Shown here piece by piece: positions 1-14,492 of a stretch of DNA of 64,000 bases. A program made the position numbers and the translations under genes. Each line of letters opens with the position of its first letter. Position 1 is the first letter of the stretch. Location: NCBI RefSeq assembly GCF_001941485.1, contig NZ_CP009247.1, positions 1 through 64,000 on the forward strand, given 5' to 3'. Source of the DNA: Corynebacterium frankenforstense DSM 45800 (lineage in GTDB: Bacteria; Actinomycetota; Actinomycetes; Mycobacteriales; Mycobacteriaceae). The notes below the pieces were generated by a model, which was not told where the DNA came from, made no database searches, and worked only from the letters and a program-made list of their open reading frames with translations.

Positions 1-81
1 GTGCAGGCGAGCGGGAGACCCCGCCCGCCGTGTGGTCCGTGCGGGTCCCCGCACGGAGGAGAACGACAAGACGGGAGAGAC

Positions 82-2055
82 GTGGCTGACGGTAAGCAGG
101 CACTGGAGCAGACGTGGCGGGAGGTCGTCGCGGAACTCGTCGGCGCCTCCGAGCGCCCCGATTCCGGCATCCCGCCGCTGAACCACAAGCAGCGGGCCTT
201 CCTCGCGCTCGCCAAGCCGATCGTGCTGGTCGACGGCTACGTGCTGCTGGCGACCCCGCACCAGATGGCCAAGCAGGTCGTCGAGAACGAGCTCGGCGAG
301 CAGATCACCCGGGTGCTCAGCGAGCGCATGCACCGGCCCTGCTCGCTGGCCGTCTCGGTCGACCCGCAGGCCGCCCACCGCGAGACCGAGGAGGCCCACG
401 CCGTCGCCGACGCGGCCTCCGCGCCCGTCGACTCGGTCATCGGACAGAACCCGGCCGCCCCGCAGAATGCCGGCCAGACCGGCCAGGCAGGCAGCCCTGC
501 CGCAGCCGGCTTCGACGCCGGGGAGAACGCCGGTGGCTTTCCGGGCGCCGGGGCCCCGACCGAGCAGCGCCAGGCGCCGCACCAGAGCGAGGCGTTCGAC
601 CTGACCTCCTCGCCGGCGGCCTTCCACGACCCGGAGGCCCAGGCCGGCGGCCCGGCTCAGTCAGGCACCCCGACCCAGGAGCAGCGCCGCAACGAGGCAC
701 CGCAGCAGACCGAGGTGCCGGGATACGGCGAGCAGACCGGCTTCACCCCCGGCTCGGGACCCGGTTCCGACCCCTCGGGCTTCGGTGGCGCCCCCACCAG
801 GCAGAACGACTACAACTCGGGCTTTTCGGCCCCGGGCGCCGCAGGCGCCCCGACCCCCACGCCCACCCGGCGGGATCCGGCGACGGGGACCGGCGGGGCG
901 TCGGCAATCAACGGCGCACCCCGGCAGACCGAGGCCGGCGGCTGGCGGCAGAGCTACAGCGGCGAGGCCGCGCAACGCCTGCCGCGCGAGCAGCCGGCGC
1001 ACGACCCGAACCGCGAGACCTCGCTGAACCCGCGCTACACCTTCGAGTCCTTCGTCATCGGCTCGTCGAACCGCTTCGCCAACGGCGCCGCGGTCGCCGT
1101 GGCCGAGAATCCCGCCCGCGCATACAACCCGCTGTTCATCTCCGGCGGGTCCGGACTGGGCAAGACGCACCTGCTGCACGCCGCCGGCAACTACGCCAAA
1201 CTGCTGCAGCCGAGCCTGCGCATCAAGTACGTCTCGTCGGAGGAGTTCACCAACGACTACATCAACTCGGTGCGTGACGACCGGCAGGAGTCCTTCAAGC
1301 GGCGCTACCGCAACCTCGACATCCTGATGGTCGACGACATCCAGTTCCTGCAGGGCAAGGAGGGCACGCAGGAGGAGTTCTTCCACACCTTCAACGCGCT
1401 GCACCAGGCCAACAAGCAGATCATCCTGTCCTCGGACCGCCCGCCGAAGGAGCTGACCACCCTCGAGGACCGCCTGCGCACCCGCTTCCAGGCCGGGCTG
1501 ATCGCGGACATCCAGCCGCCGGACCTGGAGACGCGCATCGCGATCCTGATGAAGAAGGCGGAGGCCGACGGCACGCGCGTCGAGCGCGACGTGCTCGAAC
1601 TGATCGCCAGCCGCTTCGAGAGCTCCATCCGTGAGCTCGAGGGCGCGCTGGTGCGTGTCTCGGCGTACTCCTCGCTGATCAAGGAGCCGATCGACCTGGC
1701 CAACGCCGAGGTCGCGCTGCGCGACATCCTGCCCGACCCGCAGGACGTGGTGATCACGGCCTCGACGATCATCGAGACCACCGCCGAGCACTTCGGGATC
1801 TCGACGGCGACCCTGTGCGGCACCGGCAAGACCCGCGCGGTCACGCACGCCCGCCAGCTGGGCATGTACCTGTGCCGCGAGCTGACCGACCTGTCGCTGC
1901 CGAAGATCGGCGACCAGTTCGGCGGCAAGGACCACACGACCGTGATGTACGCCGACCGGAAGATCCGCAAGGAGATGACGGAGAAGCGCGACACCTACGA
2001 CGAGATCCAGTCGCTGACCCAGAAGATCAAGAACGCGGGGCGCGCCTCGATCTAG
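82..2055 (+). CDS. dnaA: Chromosomal replication initiator DnaA
   Basis: DnaA is the AAA+ initiator that binds DnaA boxes at oriC and opens the duplex. From a GTG at 82 the protein has 657 residues. Domain I ([12 protein letters not shown]) begins almost at once, as in other corynebacterial DnaA proteins, so I prefer this start to the in-frame GTG at base 1, which adds 27 unconserved residues; the longer start cannot be excluded. A Q/P/G/A-rich domain II linker of over 200 residues follows. Walker A (GGSGLGKTH, about residue 355), Walker B (ILMVDDIQF) and the domain IV box-recognition motif [12 protein letters not shown] are intact. The protein is longer than usual only because of the linker. 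The origin and dnaN lie directly downstream. Confidence 0.97.
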   Translation: MADGKQALEQTWREVVAELVGASERPDSGIPPLNHKQRAFLALAKPIVLVDGYVLLATPHQMAKQVVENELGEQITRVLSERMHRPCSLAVSVDPQAAHRETEEAHAVADAASAPVDSVIGQNPAAPQNAGQTGQAGSPAAAGFDAGENAGGFPGAGAPTEQRQAPHQSEAFDLTSSPAAFHDPEAQAGGPAQSGTPTQEQRRNEAPQQTEVPGYGEQTGFTPGSGPGSDPSGFGGAPTRQNDYNSGFSAPGAAGAPTPTPTRRDPATGTGGASAINGAPRQTEAGGWRQSYSGEAAQRLPREQPAHDPNRETSLNPRYTFESFVIGSSNRFANGAAVAVAENPARAYNPLFISGGSGLGKTHLLHAAGNYAKLLQPSLRIKYVSSEEFTNDYINSVRDDRQESFKRRYRNLDILMVDDIQFLQGKEGTQEEFFHTFNALHQANKQIILSSDRPPKELTTLEDRLRTRFQAGLIADIQPPDLETRIAILMKKAEADGTRVERDVLELIASRFESSIRELEGALVRVSAYSSLIKEPIDLANAEVALRDILPDPQDVVITASTIIETTAEHFGISTATLCGTGKTRAVTHARQLGMYLCRELTDLSLPKIGDQFGGKDHTTVMYADRKIRKEMTEKRDTYDEIQSLTQKIKNAGRASI

Positions 2056-2261
2056 CAGGGGATGGCTCGAGGCGGGCTCCGGACCGCCGGGGTCGGATTC
2101 GGTCCGGGCCCGGACCGGGCTGAGTTGGCTGGCCGGGGCTGGCCGGCCGGCTTTGGGCCGTTGCTCGCGGAACGCTGAGCCCGCCGGCGAATCGGCTGAG
2201 CTCCGCTGAACCCGTCGGCTAGCTCCGTCGAGCCCACCGATACCCGTCCGGATGACACGAT

Positions 2262-2310
2262 CCGGGCGGGTTTTCGTGTACCCGGGCGGGTTTTCGCATG
2301 CCCGGGCGGG
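2262..2310. repeat. 20-bp direct repeats downstream of dnaA
   Basis: The 20-bp unit beginning CCGGGCGGGTTTTCG is present twice in tandem (2262-2281 and 2282-2301), followed by a third partial CCGGGCGGG. It lies in the non-coding stretch after dnaA, between a GC-rich spacer and the palindromic element at 2419. No coding sequence is credible here. The function is unknown. Confidence 0.7.
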
Positions 2311-2418
2311 GGCCTGGGGACCGCGGTGCAGGTGAGGCCGGTGGGACTGGCGGGGCGGGGGAGAGGGCTCCGGGTGCGACCAGGGCCCGGTCCGGGGCCT
2401 GATCGAGGGACCGCACCC

Positions 2419-2502
2419 GACTTTTTGTGTCATCGCGTGAGGCGCGATCGGCGTTTTCCCAGTTCAAAATCGACCGCTGATCCCGGCGTGACACAAAAAG
2501 TC
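2419..2502. repeat. Palindromic intergenic element, copy A
   Basis: An exact 14-bp inverted repeat, GACTTTTTGTGTCA at 2419-2432 and TGACACAAAAAGTC at 2489-2502, encloses a partly self-complementary core with TTTTCCCAG at its centre. The span from the TTTT before TGTGTCA to the AAAA after TGACACA is 78 bp. The same span, arm sequence and central CAG recur at 15100-15177 (inverted) and 48445-48522. The three copies therefore form a dispersed family, probably a MITE- or REP-like hairpin. This copy sits between dnaA and the DnaA-box part of oriC. Confidence 0.75.
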
Positions 2503-2689
2503 TGTGCATCCGCCGGAAGGGGCGGCTCCCGAGCCGGCCCCGGGCCGAATCAGGGTTCCCCGACCCCTCGCGAGCCCGCACCAGGCCGGAACCAGCGCAG
2601 CGCCCCCGCGCCGACCCGCTCGAGCCAGGCCTATCCACCCGAGCCAAGCCCATCCACCCGAGCCAGCCCGCCCGAGACCGGCCCACCCG

Positions 2690-3075
2690 CCCGACTATCC
2701 ACAGTGTCCACAGAGTTCTCCACAGCCGTGTAATTACAAGAATGTAAGTCAGAGATTTCTGTCATCCCGGTCACGCCGCCGGACCCACCGCAGCACCCCG
2801 CGCCCGCGACCTGCGGAACCACAAAAACCCAGGTCGCGAGATGTGGACAAGTGGCCCGCCGGCGGGGGAGAGACGGTGGATGGATTGTGAATGACAAGAC
2901 CTTCCCGGAAGTTGTCCACAGGGGCCCCGAGTTATGCACAAATCGTCCACACCGCGACGCACATCCATGATTTTGTGGTTTACCTCGACCGGGACGCCTC
3001 GATCCACAGACTCAACAGGACCTACTGCGGTTACCAAGAAAATTACTTGTAATTCCTAAGAAGAAAGAGGGGGTT
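2690..3075. other. oriC: Chromosomal origin oriC (dnaA-dnaN intergenic region)
   Basis: DnaA-box-like nonamers cluster here: CTATCCACA 2695, GTGTCCACA 2704, TTCTCCACA 2716, TGTGGACAA 2842 (reverse of TTGTCCACA), TTGTCCACA 2912, TTATGCACA 2932, TCGTCCACA 2943 and CGATCCACA 3000. Relatively AT-rich stretches, at about 2727-2762 and 3028-3070, could act as unwinding elements. Placement between dnaA and dnaN matches actinobacterial origins, and the TTGTCCACA form matches the mycobacterial box consensus. No perfect TTATCCACA occurs here, unlike the cluster at 29.3 kb. Upstream, 2622-2659 holds two 19-bp repeats containing TATCCACC or CATCCACC. The rest of 2056-3280 shows no gene. Confidence 0.85.
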
Positions 3076-3280
3076 GAGGATCGAACGGACCGGGCCCTCG
3101 GCGCCACGCGGCGCCCCGGGGCCCGGACGAGCCGGCCTCGCCGGCCGTCAAAGACCGCCCGGCAAATGACATGAAGTTCCGTCGCCCCGACCGAACCGGT
3201 AGTTTGGAGTTGTTGTCATTCGCTGCCCCGGCCGTCCCCGCGGCCGGCGGCCCGGGATCACGAGGGAGCAGGTGCCGAAA

Positions 3281-4471
3281 ATGGAGTCACAAGGGGTCTC
3301 GTTCCGTGTGGCCAAGGACGACTTCGCCGACGCGGTCGCCTGGGTCGCCCGCAGCCTGCCGAGCAAGGCGGCCCAGCCCGTGCTTCGTGCCATGGTCATC
3401 ACCGCAGGCGACGAGGGCCTTGAGCTGGCCGGATTCGACTACGAGGTCTCCACGCGGGTGCGCGTGGCGGCCGACGTCGAGCAGCCCGGCGTCATCGCCG
3501 TGGCCGGCAAGCTGATCGCGGAGATCACCGGTTCGCTGCCGAACAAGCCCGTCGACGTGCGCCTGCAGGACACGACCGTGTCGGTCGACTGCGGCGCCTC
3601 GCACTTCGAGCTGCCCCTGATCCCGCTCGACGACTACCCGAAGCTGCCTGAGCTGCCCGAGGTCACCGGCACCGTCGACCCGCGGCTGTTCTCCGAGGCC
3701 GTCGGCCAGGTCGCCGCCGCCGCGGGCCGCGACGACACCCTGCCGATGCTGACCGGCGTGCACGTCGAGATCCACGGCTCCGAGGTCGTCATGGCCGCCA
3801 CCGACCGCTTCCGTCTGGCCCGGCGCACCATGGAGTGGCAGCCGAAGTCCCCGGACATCGAGGCCACGCTGCTCATCCCGGCCAAGACTCTGCAGGACAA
3901 CGCCCGCACCCTGGACAACCAGGTCAGCAGCGACCCGGTCGACATCGCCGTCGGTGCCGGTGACCAGGTCGGCGCAGCCGGCCTCTTCGGCGTGCACACC
4001 GACAACCGCGAGACCACCACGCGCATGCTCGACGCGGAGTTCCCGAACATCACCCCGCTGCTGCCCAAGACGCACACCTCGATCGCGACCGTGGAGATCG
4101 CCCCGCTGCAGGAGGCGATCCGCCGCGTCTCGCTGGTCACCGACCGCAACGCGCAGATCCGCATGCAGTTCCGCTCCGGCGAGCTGATCCTCTCGGCCGC
4201 GGGCACCGACTCCGGCCACGCCGAGGAGTCCCTGCCCTGCGCCTTCACCGGCGCCGACGAGCTGCTCATCGCGTTCAACCCGGGCTACCTCAAGGACGGC
4301 CTGGCCGTGGTGCACACCGACCGCGTGGTCTTCGGCTTCACGGAGCCCTCGCGCCCGGCGATCCTCATCCCTGAGCCCGAGGAGCTCCCCGAGGCCGACG
4401 CGGAGGGCAACTTCCCGACTCCGGCGACGGACTTCACGTACCTGCTGATGCCCGTGCGCCTGCCGGGTTAG
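3281..4471 (+). CDS. dnaN: DNA polymerase III sliding clamp (beta subunit)
   Basis: DnaN is the ring-shaped processivity clamp that tethers DNA polymerase III and other partners to DNA. The 396-residue product starts [21 protein letters not shown], the usual corynebacterial N-terminus. A GTG at 3272 would add MPK. The GGGAG at about 3264 is only about 3 nt from the GTG and 12 nt from the ATG, so neither start is decisive. Three clamp domains can be followed ([20 protein letters not shown], then LLMPVRLPG at the C-terminus). The C-terminal MPVRL motif is typical of intact clamps. recF begins 10 nt after the stop. Confidence 0.96.
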   Translation: MESQGVSFRVAKDDFADAVAWVARSLPSKAAQPVLRAMVITAGDEGLELAGFDYEVSTRVRVAADVEQPGVIAVAGKLIAEITGSLPNKPVDVRLQDTTVSVDCGASHFELPLIPLDDYPKLPELPEVTGTVDPRLFSEAVGQVAAAAGRDDTLPMLTGVHVEIHGSEVVMAATDRFRLARRTMEWQPKSPDIEATLLIPAKTLQDNARTLDNQVSSDPVDIAVGAGDQVGAAGLFGVHTDNRETTTRMLDAEFPNITPLLPKTHTSIATVEIAPLQEAIRRVSLVTDRNAQIRMQFRSGELILSAAGTDSGHAEESLPCAFTGADELLIAFNPGYLKDGLAVVHTDRVVFGFTEPSRPAILIPEPEELPEADAEGNFPTPATDFTYLLMPVRLPG

Positions 4472-4481
4472 GCGGGCCGGG

Positions 4482-5846
4482 GTGCGCCTCAGCGAACTCT
4501 CCCTGCGCGACTTCCGTTCCTGGCCGCAGCTCAACCTGCATCTCGACGAGGGGGTGACCCTCTTCGTCGGCCGCAACGGCTATGGCAAGACCAACATCAT
4601 CGAGGCCGTGGGCTACCTGGCCCACCTGTCCTCGCACCGCGTCAACTCGGATGCCGCGCTGGTCCGAGCCGGCGCGGAGAACGCCCGCGTCTCGGCGACC
4701 GCGATCAACGAGGGCCGTCAGCTGACCGCCCATCTGCTGCTGAAACCCCGCGGGGCGAACCAGGCGCAGATCAACCGCACCCGCCTGCGCTCCCCGCGTG
4801 AGGTGCTCGGCGTGGTGCGCACCGTTCTCTTCGCGCCCGAGGACCTCGCGCTGGTCCGCGGCGAGCCTGCCGAGCGGCGCCGCTACCTCGACGCGATCAT
4901 CGCCACGCGCACGCCGCGTCTCGCCGGGGTCAAGGCCGACTACGACAAGGTGCTGCGCCAGCGGAACGCCCTGCTGAAGTCGGCCGGCCGGGCGCTGCGC
5001 CGCGGTTACGGTTCGGAGGACGGCGCCGCCGCGCTGGTCACCCTGGACACCTGGGACGCGCAGCTGGCCGCGCTCGGTGCGCAGGTCATGCGCGCGCGCA
5101 TGGACCTGGCCGCCGAGCTCGACCCGCACGTGACCGCGGCGTACGCGCAGATGGCCCCGGGCCCGCGCGCCGCGCACGTCACCTACGCCCCGCGCACCGA
5201 GGTCGAGCCCGACGCGGATGTGGCGACCATCGAGGCTGAACTGCTCGCCCACCTGGGCCGCGCGCGCGACAAGGAGATCGACCGCGGCATGAGCCTCGTC
5301 GGCCCGCACCGCGACGACCTCTCGGTGACCCTCGGCGACGGCCCGGCCAAGGGCTTCGCCAGCCACGGCGAGACCTGGAGCGTGGCCATCGCGCTGCGCC
5401 TCGGCGAATTCCAGCTGCTGCGCGCCGAGGGCACCGACCCGATCCTCATCCTCGACGACGTCTTCGCCGAGCTCGACGCGCAGCGCCGCCGCCAGCTCGT
5501 CGCGCTCGCGCAGGAGGTCGAGCAGGTGCTCATCACCGCCGCCGTCGACGAGGACCTGCCCGGCAACCTCGACGGGCTCACCGTCGCGCGCCACGAGATC
5601 ACCCTCGACGACGACCACCTCTCGCTTCTCGACGCCGCGCCCCACCCCGATGCGGAAGATGGAGCCGTTTCCGGTGGCGCGCCCGCCGCTGACGCGGCGG
5701 CCGGAGACGCCGGCAGAGAAGACGTCGCCGAAGACGAAGGCGCTGAAGAAGTGGCCGCCGGTGATGATGCAGCGGGTGGAGTTGGACAGGACGAAGAAGC
5801 CGAGGAAGAAACGGCCGAGGAAGAGGAAGGCGGTGACGCCGAGTGA
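4482..5846 (+). CDS. recF: DNA replication and repair protein RecF
   Basis: RecF is an SMC-like ATPase that helps load RecA at gaps through the RecFOR pathway. The GTG start gives 454 residues beginning [19 protein letters not shown]. Walker A (GRNGYGKTN) lies near residue 30 and the ABC-type Walker B ([11 protein letters not shown]) near residue 325. The family is normally about 360-400 residues long; here about 65 extra C-terminal residues form a low-complexity Ala/Glu/Asp-rich tail (from about 5640), apparently a lineage-specific extension. Its stop overlaps the next start (GTGA), so the two genes are translationally coupled. Confidence 0.95.
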   Translation: MRLSELSLRDFRSWPQLNLHLDEGVTLFVGRNGYGKTNIIEAVGYLAHLSSHRVNSDAALVRAGAENARVSATAINEGRQLTAHLLLKPRGANQAQINRTRLRSPREVLGVVRTVLFAPEDLALVRGEPAERRRYLDAIIATRTPRLAGVKADYDKVLRQRNALLKSAGRALRRGYGSEDGAAALVTLDTWDAQLAALGAQVMRARMDLAAELDPHVTAAYAQMAPGPRAAHVTYAPRTEVEPDADVATIEAELLAHLGRARDKEIDRGMSLVGPHRDDLSVTLGDGPAKGFASHGETWSVAIALRLGEFQLLRAEGTDPILILDDVFAELDAQRRRQLVALAQEVEQVLITAAVDEDLPGNLDGLTVARHEITLDDDHLSLLDAAPHPDAEDGAVSGGAPAADAAAGDAGREDVAEDEGAEEVAAGDDAAGGVGQDEEAEEETAEEEEGGDAE

Positions 5847-6457
5847 GCGGGAGCGAGCGGGAGAACGCCGCCGAGCCGCAGGCGGGCGGCGACATCATCG
5901 CGGAGACCTTCGGTAACCTGCGCCGGCGCGCGGGAGCCGGCAACCGGCACGCGCCGAGCCTGAAGTTCCAGGCCAACGCCCGCTCCGAGGCCAAGGTACC
6001 CGGCCTGAAGGAGCCCGAGCGGACCAGGCGCGGCCGGCGCGGGACGAAGAAGCGCCGACGTGGCATCCCCACCGGCGCGGACGGCTACATCGTGCAGCGC
6101 CGCCGGGACGTCGACAATGTGGGCAGCCTGCTCAGCCGCGAGATGCACCGCCGCGGCTGGACCGGCCACCTGGCCGACGGCTGGGTCTCCGGGCACTGGG
6201 AGGAGCTGGTCGGCGAGAAGATCGCCCAGCACACCCGCGTCGAGATGATCAAGGAGACCACCGTCTTCATCACCTGCGACTCGACGTCGTGGGCGACGAA
6301 CCTGCGCTACATGCAGCGCCAGATCCTCCAGGAGATCGCCCGCAAGGTCGGGCCTGACGTGATCACGCAGCTGAAGATCTTCGGGCCGAAGGCGCCGAGC
6401 TGGCGCAAGGGGCCGCTGCACGTCAAGGGGCGCGGGCCCCGCGACACCTACGGATAG
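5843..6457 (+). CDS. DciA-like DUF721 protein
   Basis: This 204-residue basic protein lies in the conserved recF-gyrB gap, where actinobacteria encode a DUF721 (DciA-type) protein. DciA loads or supports the replicative helicase DnaB in bacteria lacking DnaC. The C-terminal 110 residues ([26 protein letters not shown], then [20 protein letters not shown]) show the DUF721 pattern. The N-terminal half is Arg/Lys-rich and probably disordered. The GTG start overlaps the recF stop by 4 nt. Helicase loading in this organism is inferred from the family only. Confidence 0.85.
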   Translation: MSGSERENAAEPQAGGDIIAETFGNLRRRAGAGNRHAPSLKFQANARSEAKVPGLKEPERTRRGRRGTKKRRRGIPTGADGYIVQRRRDVDNVGSLLSREMHRRGWTGHLADGWVSGHWEELVGEKIAQHTRVEMIKETTVFITCDSTSWATNLRYMQRQILQEIARKVGPDVITQLKIFGPKAPSWRKGPLHVKGRGPRDTYG

Positions 6458-6511
6458 GGTGCGCGACTTCGTCGCGCACCCGGGACCGGGACGCGCACCC
6501 GGGACCGGGAC
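6457..6511. terminator. Perfect hairpin plus 19-bp direct repeats after the DciA gene
   Basis: A perfect inverted repeat starts on the last base of the stop codon: GGGTGCGCGAC at 6457-6467, loop TTC, GTCGCGCACCC at 6471-6481. It overlaps two exact tandem copies of a 19-bp unit (6474-6492 and 6493-6511). There is no T tract, so this is either a weak terminator or an mRNA-stabilising hairpin. The remainder of 6512-6700 is GC-rich with no gene visible. Confidence 0.5.
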
Positions 6512-6703
6512 GCGCGTCTCTGTGAACGGCCGCGCACCCCGGTGAAGCACGCGAATCAGGGCGCGCAGGCGCCCGGCGGCGAGGTGTGACGAAGACCGAT
6601 GCATGCGCGACGTCGGAAATTGAACTGGGCAAACGCCATACACGGCCCGTGAGAGGGCCTACGACGCGCGCGAGGGGTCTGCCGGGGGGCGGGTACCGGG
6701 GTG

Positions 6704-6720
6704 TAGACTGGGGCAGTCTA
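6704..6720 (+). promoter_or_regulatory. Putative gyrB promoter -10 within an inverted repeat
   Basis: TAGACT at 6704-6709 resembles a sigma-A -10 hexamer and forms the left arm of a perfect palindrome, TAGACT-GGGGC-AGTCTA. The region just downstream (AAAGAAATCT) is the most AT-rich part of the gap. The leader to the gyrB GTG would be about 100 nt, with GAGGAG at 6799-6804 as ribosome binding site. Promoter function is inferred. Confidence 0.5.
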
Positions 6721-6807
6721 AAAGAAATCTGACCCTTTTGCGGCCGCCGGTCCCGGATCGGCGGCGGTGCGGGGGCCGGATCTCAACGTAACTTCAGCGA
6801 GGAGTAA

Positions 6808-8859
<2,052 letters not shown>

Positions 8860-8878
8860 GGGAGCCCGCGCCCGCGCG

Positions 8879-8915
8879 AAAGGGGACCGCAGCATTGTGC
8901 TGCGGTCCCCTTTTT
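8879..8915 (+). terminator. Rho-independent terminator of gyrB
   Basis: GGGGACCGCAGCA at 8882-8894, loop TTG, and its exact complement at 8898-8910 are followed by five T residues. A run of A before the left arm means it may also terminate the convergent gene at 8937-9530. Confidence 0.9.
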
Positions 8916-8936
8916 GGTGTGTGGTCGGTGGACTGC

Positions 8937-9530
8937 TCAGCTGTTGTCGGCGTGGCGCTGGATGATCCGGCCCAGCTCCGGCACCGCCGGCACGATCAGG
9001 CCGTGGGCCCGGCCGCGCACGCCGCGGTAGATGGTCAGAAGCGCCGGGAAGTCCACCCGGTCCGCCCACGAGTCCGAGACCGCCAGCAGCTGCTCGGCGG
9101 TGGTGTCGCGACGGGCGTCGAGGAACTGACCGAAGTCGTTGACCTTGCCCACGGAGCCGTGACCTGGGGTTTCGGCTGTTGCGTTATCCCCATGGTTGGC
9201 GGATCCAACGGTGGCGTCGGCCTGCGGTTCAGAACCGGCGGTCGCTTCGGCATCTCCGGCCCCGGCATCGTGTCCGGCGGCGTGCTCCCGTCCGGCGCAG
9301 AACTGAGTCCACTGCGGGGTCAGCGCCCCGAGGACGTCCGGGATCATCCGGTCTATCACCTTGACCACCACGTCGCGGTCGACGGCACGCGCGGCCTTCA
9401 TGGTCGTGCGCAACGCCACCCCGCTGACGCCGGTGCGCGAGCGGATGGTCTCCTCGGCCAGATCGCCGAGATCGGCGACGAGTCCGGCGCGGTGCCGGCT
9501 CGCCAAAAGGTGCGCCAGCTCGTTCTGCAT
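8937..9530 (-). CDS. DUF6918-like conserved protein
   Basis: The 197-residue product has no enzyme motif I recognise. Its start (MQNELAHLLASRHRAGLVADLGDLAEETI), followed by SGVALRTTMKAARAVDRDVV and MIPDVLGALTPQW, matches my memory of the actinobacterial DUF6918 family of unknown function. An Ala/Gly/Thr-rich insertion of about 60 residues splits the domain. The C-terminus (FPALLTIYRGVRGRAHGLIVPAVPELGRIIQRHADN) is helical. I prefer the ATG at 9530, which has GGAAGGA about 10 nt upstream, over a TTG at 9596. It converges on gyrB. Confidence 0.7.
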   Translation of the reverse strand: MQNELAHLLASRHRAGLVADLGDLAEETIRSRTGVSGVALRTTMKAARAVDRDVVVKVIDRMIPDVLGALTPQWTQFCAGREHAAGHDAGAGDAEATAGSEPQADATVGSANHGDNATAETPGHGSVGKVNDFGQFLDARRDTTAEQLLAVSDSWADRVDFPALLTIYRGVRGRAHGLIVPAVPELGRIIQRHADNS

Positions 9531-9801
9531 GAGCTCAACGTCCTTCCGCTCAAAGCTTGGTTGCGGCTCTTCCGCCACAGTCACCCGAGAACTCAATAGT
9601 CACATCAGTTAACTGCAACCACAACAGTCTCACACTGTACATGGCCGCCCGGTCGCCGCCCACCATACCGGCGCCGAATCCGCTTCACCCGTCCGCTGCC
9701 TCGGACTTCTCCGGGCGCACCGGCACCCCCGTGCTCGGGTACGCGGTCCGAGGCGTCGAAAACGCCGCGTAGACCCCGCGTGCCCCGTACCATCATCGAC
9801 T

Positions 9802-10686
9802 GTGACGCACCACACTGAACCGATCATCGTCGACGCAGACATCCCCGACGGCTCCCGCACGCCGGTCAACGTCTTCCCCGGCGGCGAGCGCCCGCTGGTG
9901 GTGCTCTGGCCCGGCTTCGGCGTCGGCGCCTCCTACTACCGCCCCATCGCCGCCGAACTCGCCGCGCGCGGTTTCCCCTCCGCCATCGGCGAACTGCGCG
10001 GCCAGGGCGCGAGCACCGCCCGCGCCGGCCGCCACGCCAGCTGGGGCTACTTTGAGCTGGCCACCCAGGACTACCGCCTGGTCATCGAGGCCGCCAAGGC
10101 CGAGCTCGGCCTCGACGAGTCCCACCCGACCGTCCTGCTCACCCACTCCCTCGGCGGACAGGTCGCCACCGCCTTCCTCGCGCTTGACGACGCCCCGCGG
10201 CTCGGCGTCGCCGGCCTCTTCGGCGTGGGCAGCGGCTCGCCGTACTTCCGCACCTTCGAGGGCAACACCCGCGTGCGCATCCGCGTCGGGGCGTCCCTCT
10301 TCGCGCTGGGCAACCGCCTCTTCGGCCACTGGCCGGGCGCGATCGCCGGCATCGACCCCGTCGGCTACGGCCGCCAGCCCGCCCGGCTGATGGCCGACTG
10401 GCGCCACCTCGCCCTGCACAACAGCTTCGAGCACGTCTTCGACGGCCACGGGGTCGCCGACCACCGCGCCGCCCTGGCCGGGGTCGAGGCGCCGGTGCTG
10501 TTCACCCGCTTCGAGAACGACGAGATGTGCCCGCTGGCCTCCTCGCAGGCCCTGGCCGGGCACCTGCCGAACGCGGAGGTCGGCTGCGAGGAGCTGCCCG
10601 GCCGGCTGGGCCACAACCGCTGGGCGCGGGAGCCGCAGATCGTCGCCGACCGCTTCGAGCGCTTCCTCGAGGACAACGGGATCTGA
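9802..10686 (+). CDS. Alpha/beta hydrolase (serine-aminopeptidase-like)
   Basis: This 294-residue single-domain hydrolase has the nucleophile elbow THSLGGQ with Ser116. An Asp before MCPLASSQ and a C-terminal His (GRLGHNRWA) could complete the triad. The N-terminal VVLWPGFGVGASYYRPIAAELAARGF is the usual strand-1/oxyanion region. The substrate cannot be told from sequence. TACCAT at 9788-9793 ends 8 nt before the GTG and no Shine-Dalgarno is seen, so the mRNA may be leaderless. A TTGACGACGCC word lies inside the gene at 10184. Confidence 0.85.
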   Translation: MTHHTEPIIVDADIPDGSRTPVNVFPGGERPLVVLWPGFGVGASYYRPIAAELAARGFPSAIGELRGQGASTARAGRHASWGYFELATQDYRLVIEAAKAELGLDESHPTVLLTHSLGGQVATAFLALDDAPRLGVAGLFGVGSGSPYFRTFEGNTRVRIRVGASLFALGNRLFGHWPGAIAGIDPVGYGRQPARLMADWRHLALHNSFEHVFDGHGVADHRAALAGVEAPVLFTRFENDEMCPLASSQALAGHLPNAEVGCEELPGRLGHNRWAREPQIVADRFERFLEDNGI

Positions 10687-10747
10687 CCTGCCCCGCCTCC
10701 GGGCTCTCGAGCTCGCCTGGTCTGCGGTGGTCAGGCGGCGGAGCCGG

Positions 10748-11134
10748 CTAACCTGCCGGCCGCTCGTTGCGCGCGGCCAGGACGTCGACGAGCACCGCGG
10801 CGAGCACCTCGTTGGCCGAGCGCGTCGGCGTCAGCGGCGCGATCCTGCGGGTCAGCGCCGCCACTGCCCGGGCCTGGGCGTCGCCGTCGGCGTGCACCGG
10901 CACGCCGGCCAACCGCGGGGCCGTCGCCCCGGCCAGGGCGGCGAGGCCCGGGTAGTCACGCACGCTCGCGCCGGTGGCCGCGCAGACCTCGTCGGCGACG
11001 AGCACCACCTGCCCGAAGCTCAGGCCCCGGATGCGCCGCAGCTCCCCGCCGGACCCGCGGCCCGAGACGTCTTCACCGGCCGTGCTCTCGGCATCGGCCG
11101 CACCGCCCTGACCGGCGCCTTCCGGCCCGTTCAC
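10748..11134 (-). CDS. Doc/Fic-like protein without FIC motif, putative toxin-type partner
   Basis: This is a small protein (128 residues) whose start overlaps by 4 nt the end of the upstream ribbon-helix-helix gene, the classic layout of a toxin-antitoxin pair. The segment [51 protein letters not shown] resembles the start of Doc-family proteins. The catalytic HxFxDGNKR motif expected next is absent: [13 protein letters not shown] occupies its place. If related to Doc, it is a catalytically dead or diverged member. The family assignment is tentative. Confidence 0.45.
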   Translation of the reverse strand: MNGPEGAGQGGAADAESTAGEDVSGRGSGGELRRIRGLSFGQVVLVADEVCAATGASVRDYPGLAALAGATAPRLAGVPVHADGDAQARAVAALTRRIAPLTPTRSANEVLAAVLVDVLAARNERPAG

Positions 11135-11331
11135 CGCAGCCGCTCCTCGGCGGCGGTGTACTCGCGCACGGACTCGCGCGCCAGTTGGACCACCGCGGCG
11201 TCGTCAAGCGTCCGCGCGGCGGCGGCGACGATGGCACGCACCGCCGCCTCCCTCTTGCTCGAACCCTGCGCGCGCGCCAGCAGCGCGAGTGCCCGGTCCT
11301 CCTCGGCTGAGAGTCGCAACGTCATCGCCAT
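11131..11331 (-). CDS. Ribbon-helix-helix (CopG-like) antitoxin or regulator
   Basis: The 66-residue protein from the ATG at 11331 begins [34 protein letters not shown], the short strand plus two helices expected of a CopG/RHH DNA-binding protein. A basic, Glu-rich tail could bind the partner encoded immediately downstream. A GTG at 11361 would add 10 residues and is less likely. No clear Shine-Dalgarno is visible. It is divergent from gyrA. The TTGACGACGCC word at 11197-11207 encodes its LDDAA. Confidence 0.65.
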   Translation of the reverse strand: MAMTLRLSAEEDRALALLARAQGSSKREAAVRAIVAAAARTLDDAAVVQLARESVREYTAAEERLR

Positions 11332-11435
11332 GGGAAAAACGGTACCACTGTGATACCGCACCGGCGCGGATAATCGCTCACACGGGCCTGTGGGGCGTAA
11401 GATGGACTTGTTTTAGGCCTCAGAGAAAGGTGAGC

Positions 11436-14039
<2,604 letters not shown>

Positions 14040-14149
14040 GACACGGACTGGCCGCACCCGGCCATGACCGGCCGCGCCGGCCCGGGAGCCTCATCCCGGG
14101 CCGCCGGCCGCCCCGAGAAGCACGAGAAGCAAAGGACCGGTAACTGACC

Positions 14150-14488
14150 GTGGCACAGAAGGAAGTAGTGCTCACCCGGGTCTCGCCCATGTCCGCGTTC
14201 CGCGTGGCGCTGGCCCTCTCGCTGGTCGCGCTTGTGGCGTGGCTGGTCTGCGTGACGATCCTCTACCTCGGCCTCGCCGCGGCCGGGGTGTGGGAGAACG
14301 TCAACTCCGTCATCGGCGGCATCGGCGGTGACGGGATCATCGGCTACGGCATGGTCATCAGCCTCTCCGCCCTCGGCGGGGCGGTGCTGGCCCTGCTGAC
14401 CACCGCGCTGGCGCCCGTCGGCGCGCTGATCTACAACGCCGTGGTCGACCTCTTCGGCGGCCTCGTCATCGAGGTCCAGGAGAACTAG
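14150..14488 (+). CDS. DUF3566 membrane protein downstream of gyrA
   Basis: This is a 112-residue protein with two hydrophobic helices (RVALALSLVALVAWLVCVTILYLGL and MVISLSALGGAVLALLTTALAPVGALIYNAVVDLFGG). Its TRVSPMSAFRVA start and position after gyrA identify the DUF3566 family, conserved in actinobacteria. Its function is not established. The GTG start follows AAAGGACCGGTAACTGACC. The 110-nt gap after gyrA contains no terminator, so co-transcription is likely. Confidence 0.85.
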   Translation: MAQKEVVLTRVSPMSAFRVALALSLVALVAWLVCVTILYLGLAAAGVWENVNSVIGGIGGDGIIGYGMVISLSALGGAVLALLTTALAPVGALIYNAVVDLFGGLVIEVQEN

Positions 14489-14492
14489 GCTC

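Noticed and set aside
1..81. GTG at base 1 as the dnaA start
   Set aside because: The extra 27 residues are unconserved, whereas domain I starts right after the GTG at 82 and aligns with other corynebacterial DnaA N-termini. It cannot be fully excluded.
661..2433. Long minus-strand ORF opposite dnaA, and similar long antisense ORFs opposite dnaN, gyrB, gyrA, rodA and the kinases
   Set aside because: They mirror GC-rich codon bias in the true genes, have unlikely Arg/Gly/His-rich products and cross gene boundaries.
2690..3075. parS partition site near the origin
   Set aside because: No match to TGTTTCACGTGAAACA was seen here or elsewhere in the window.
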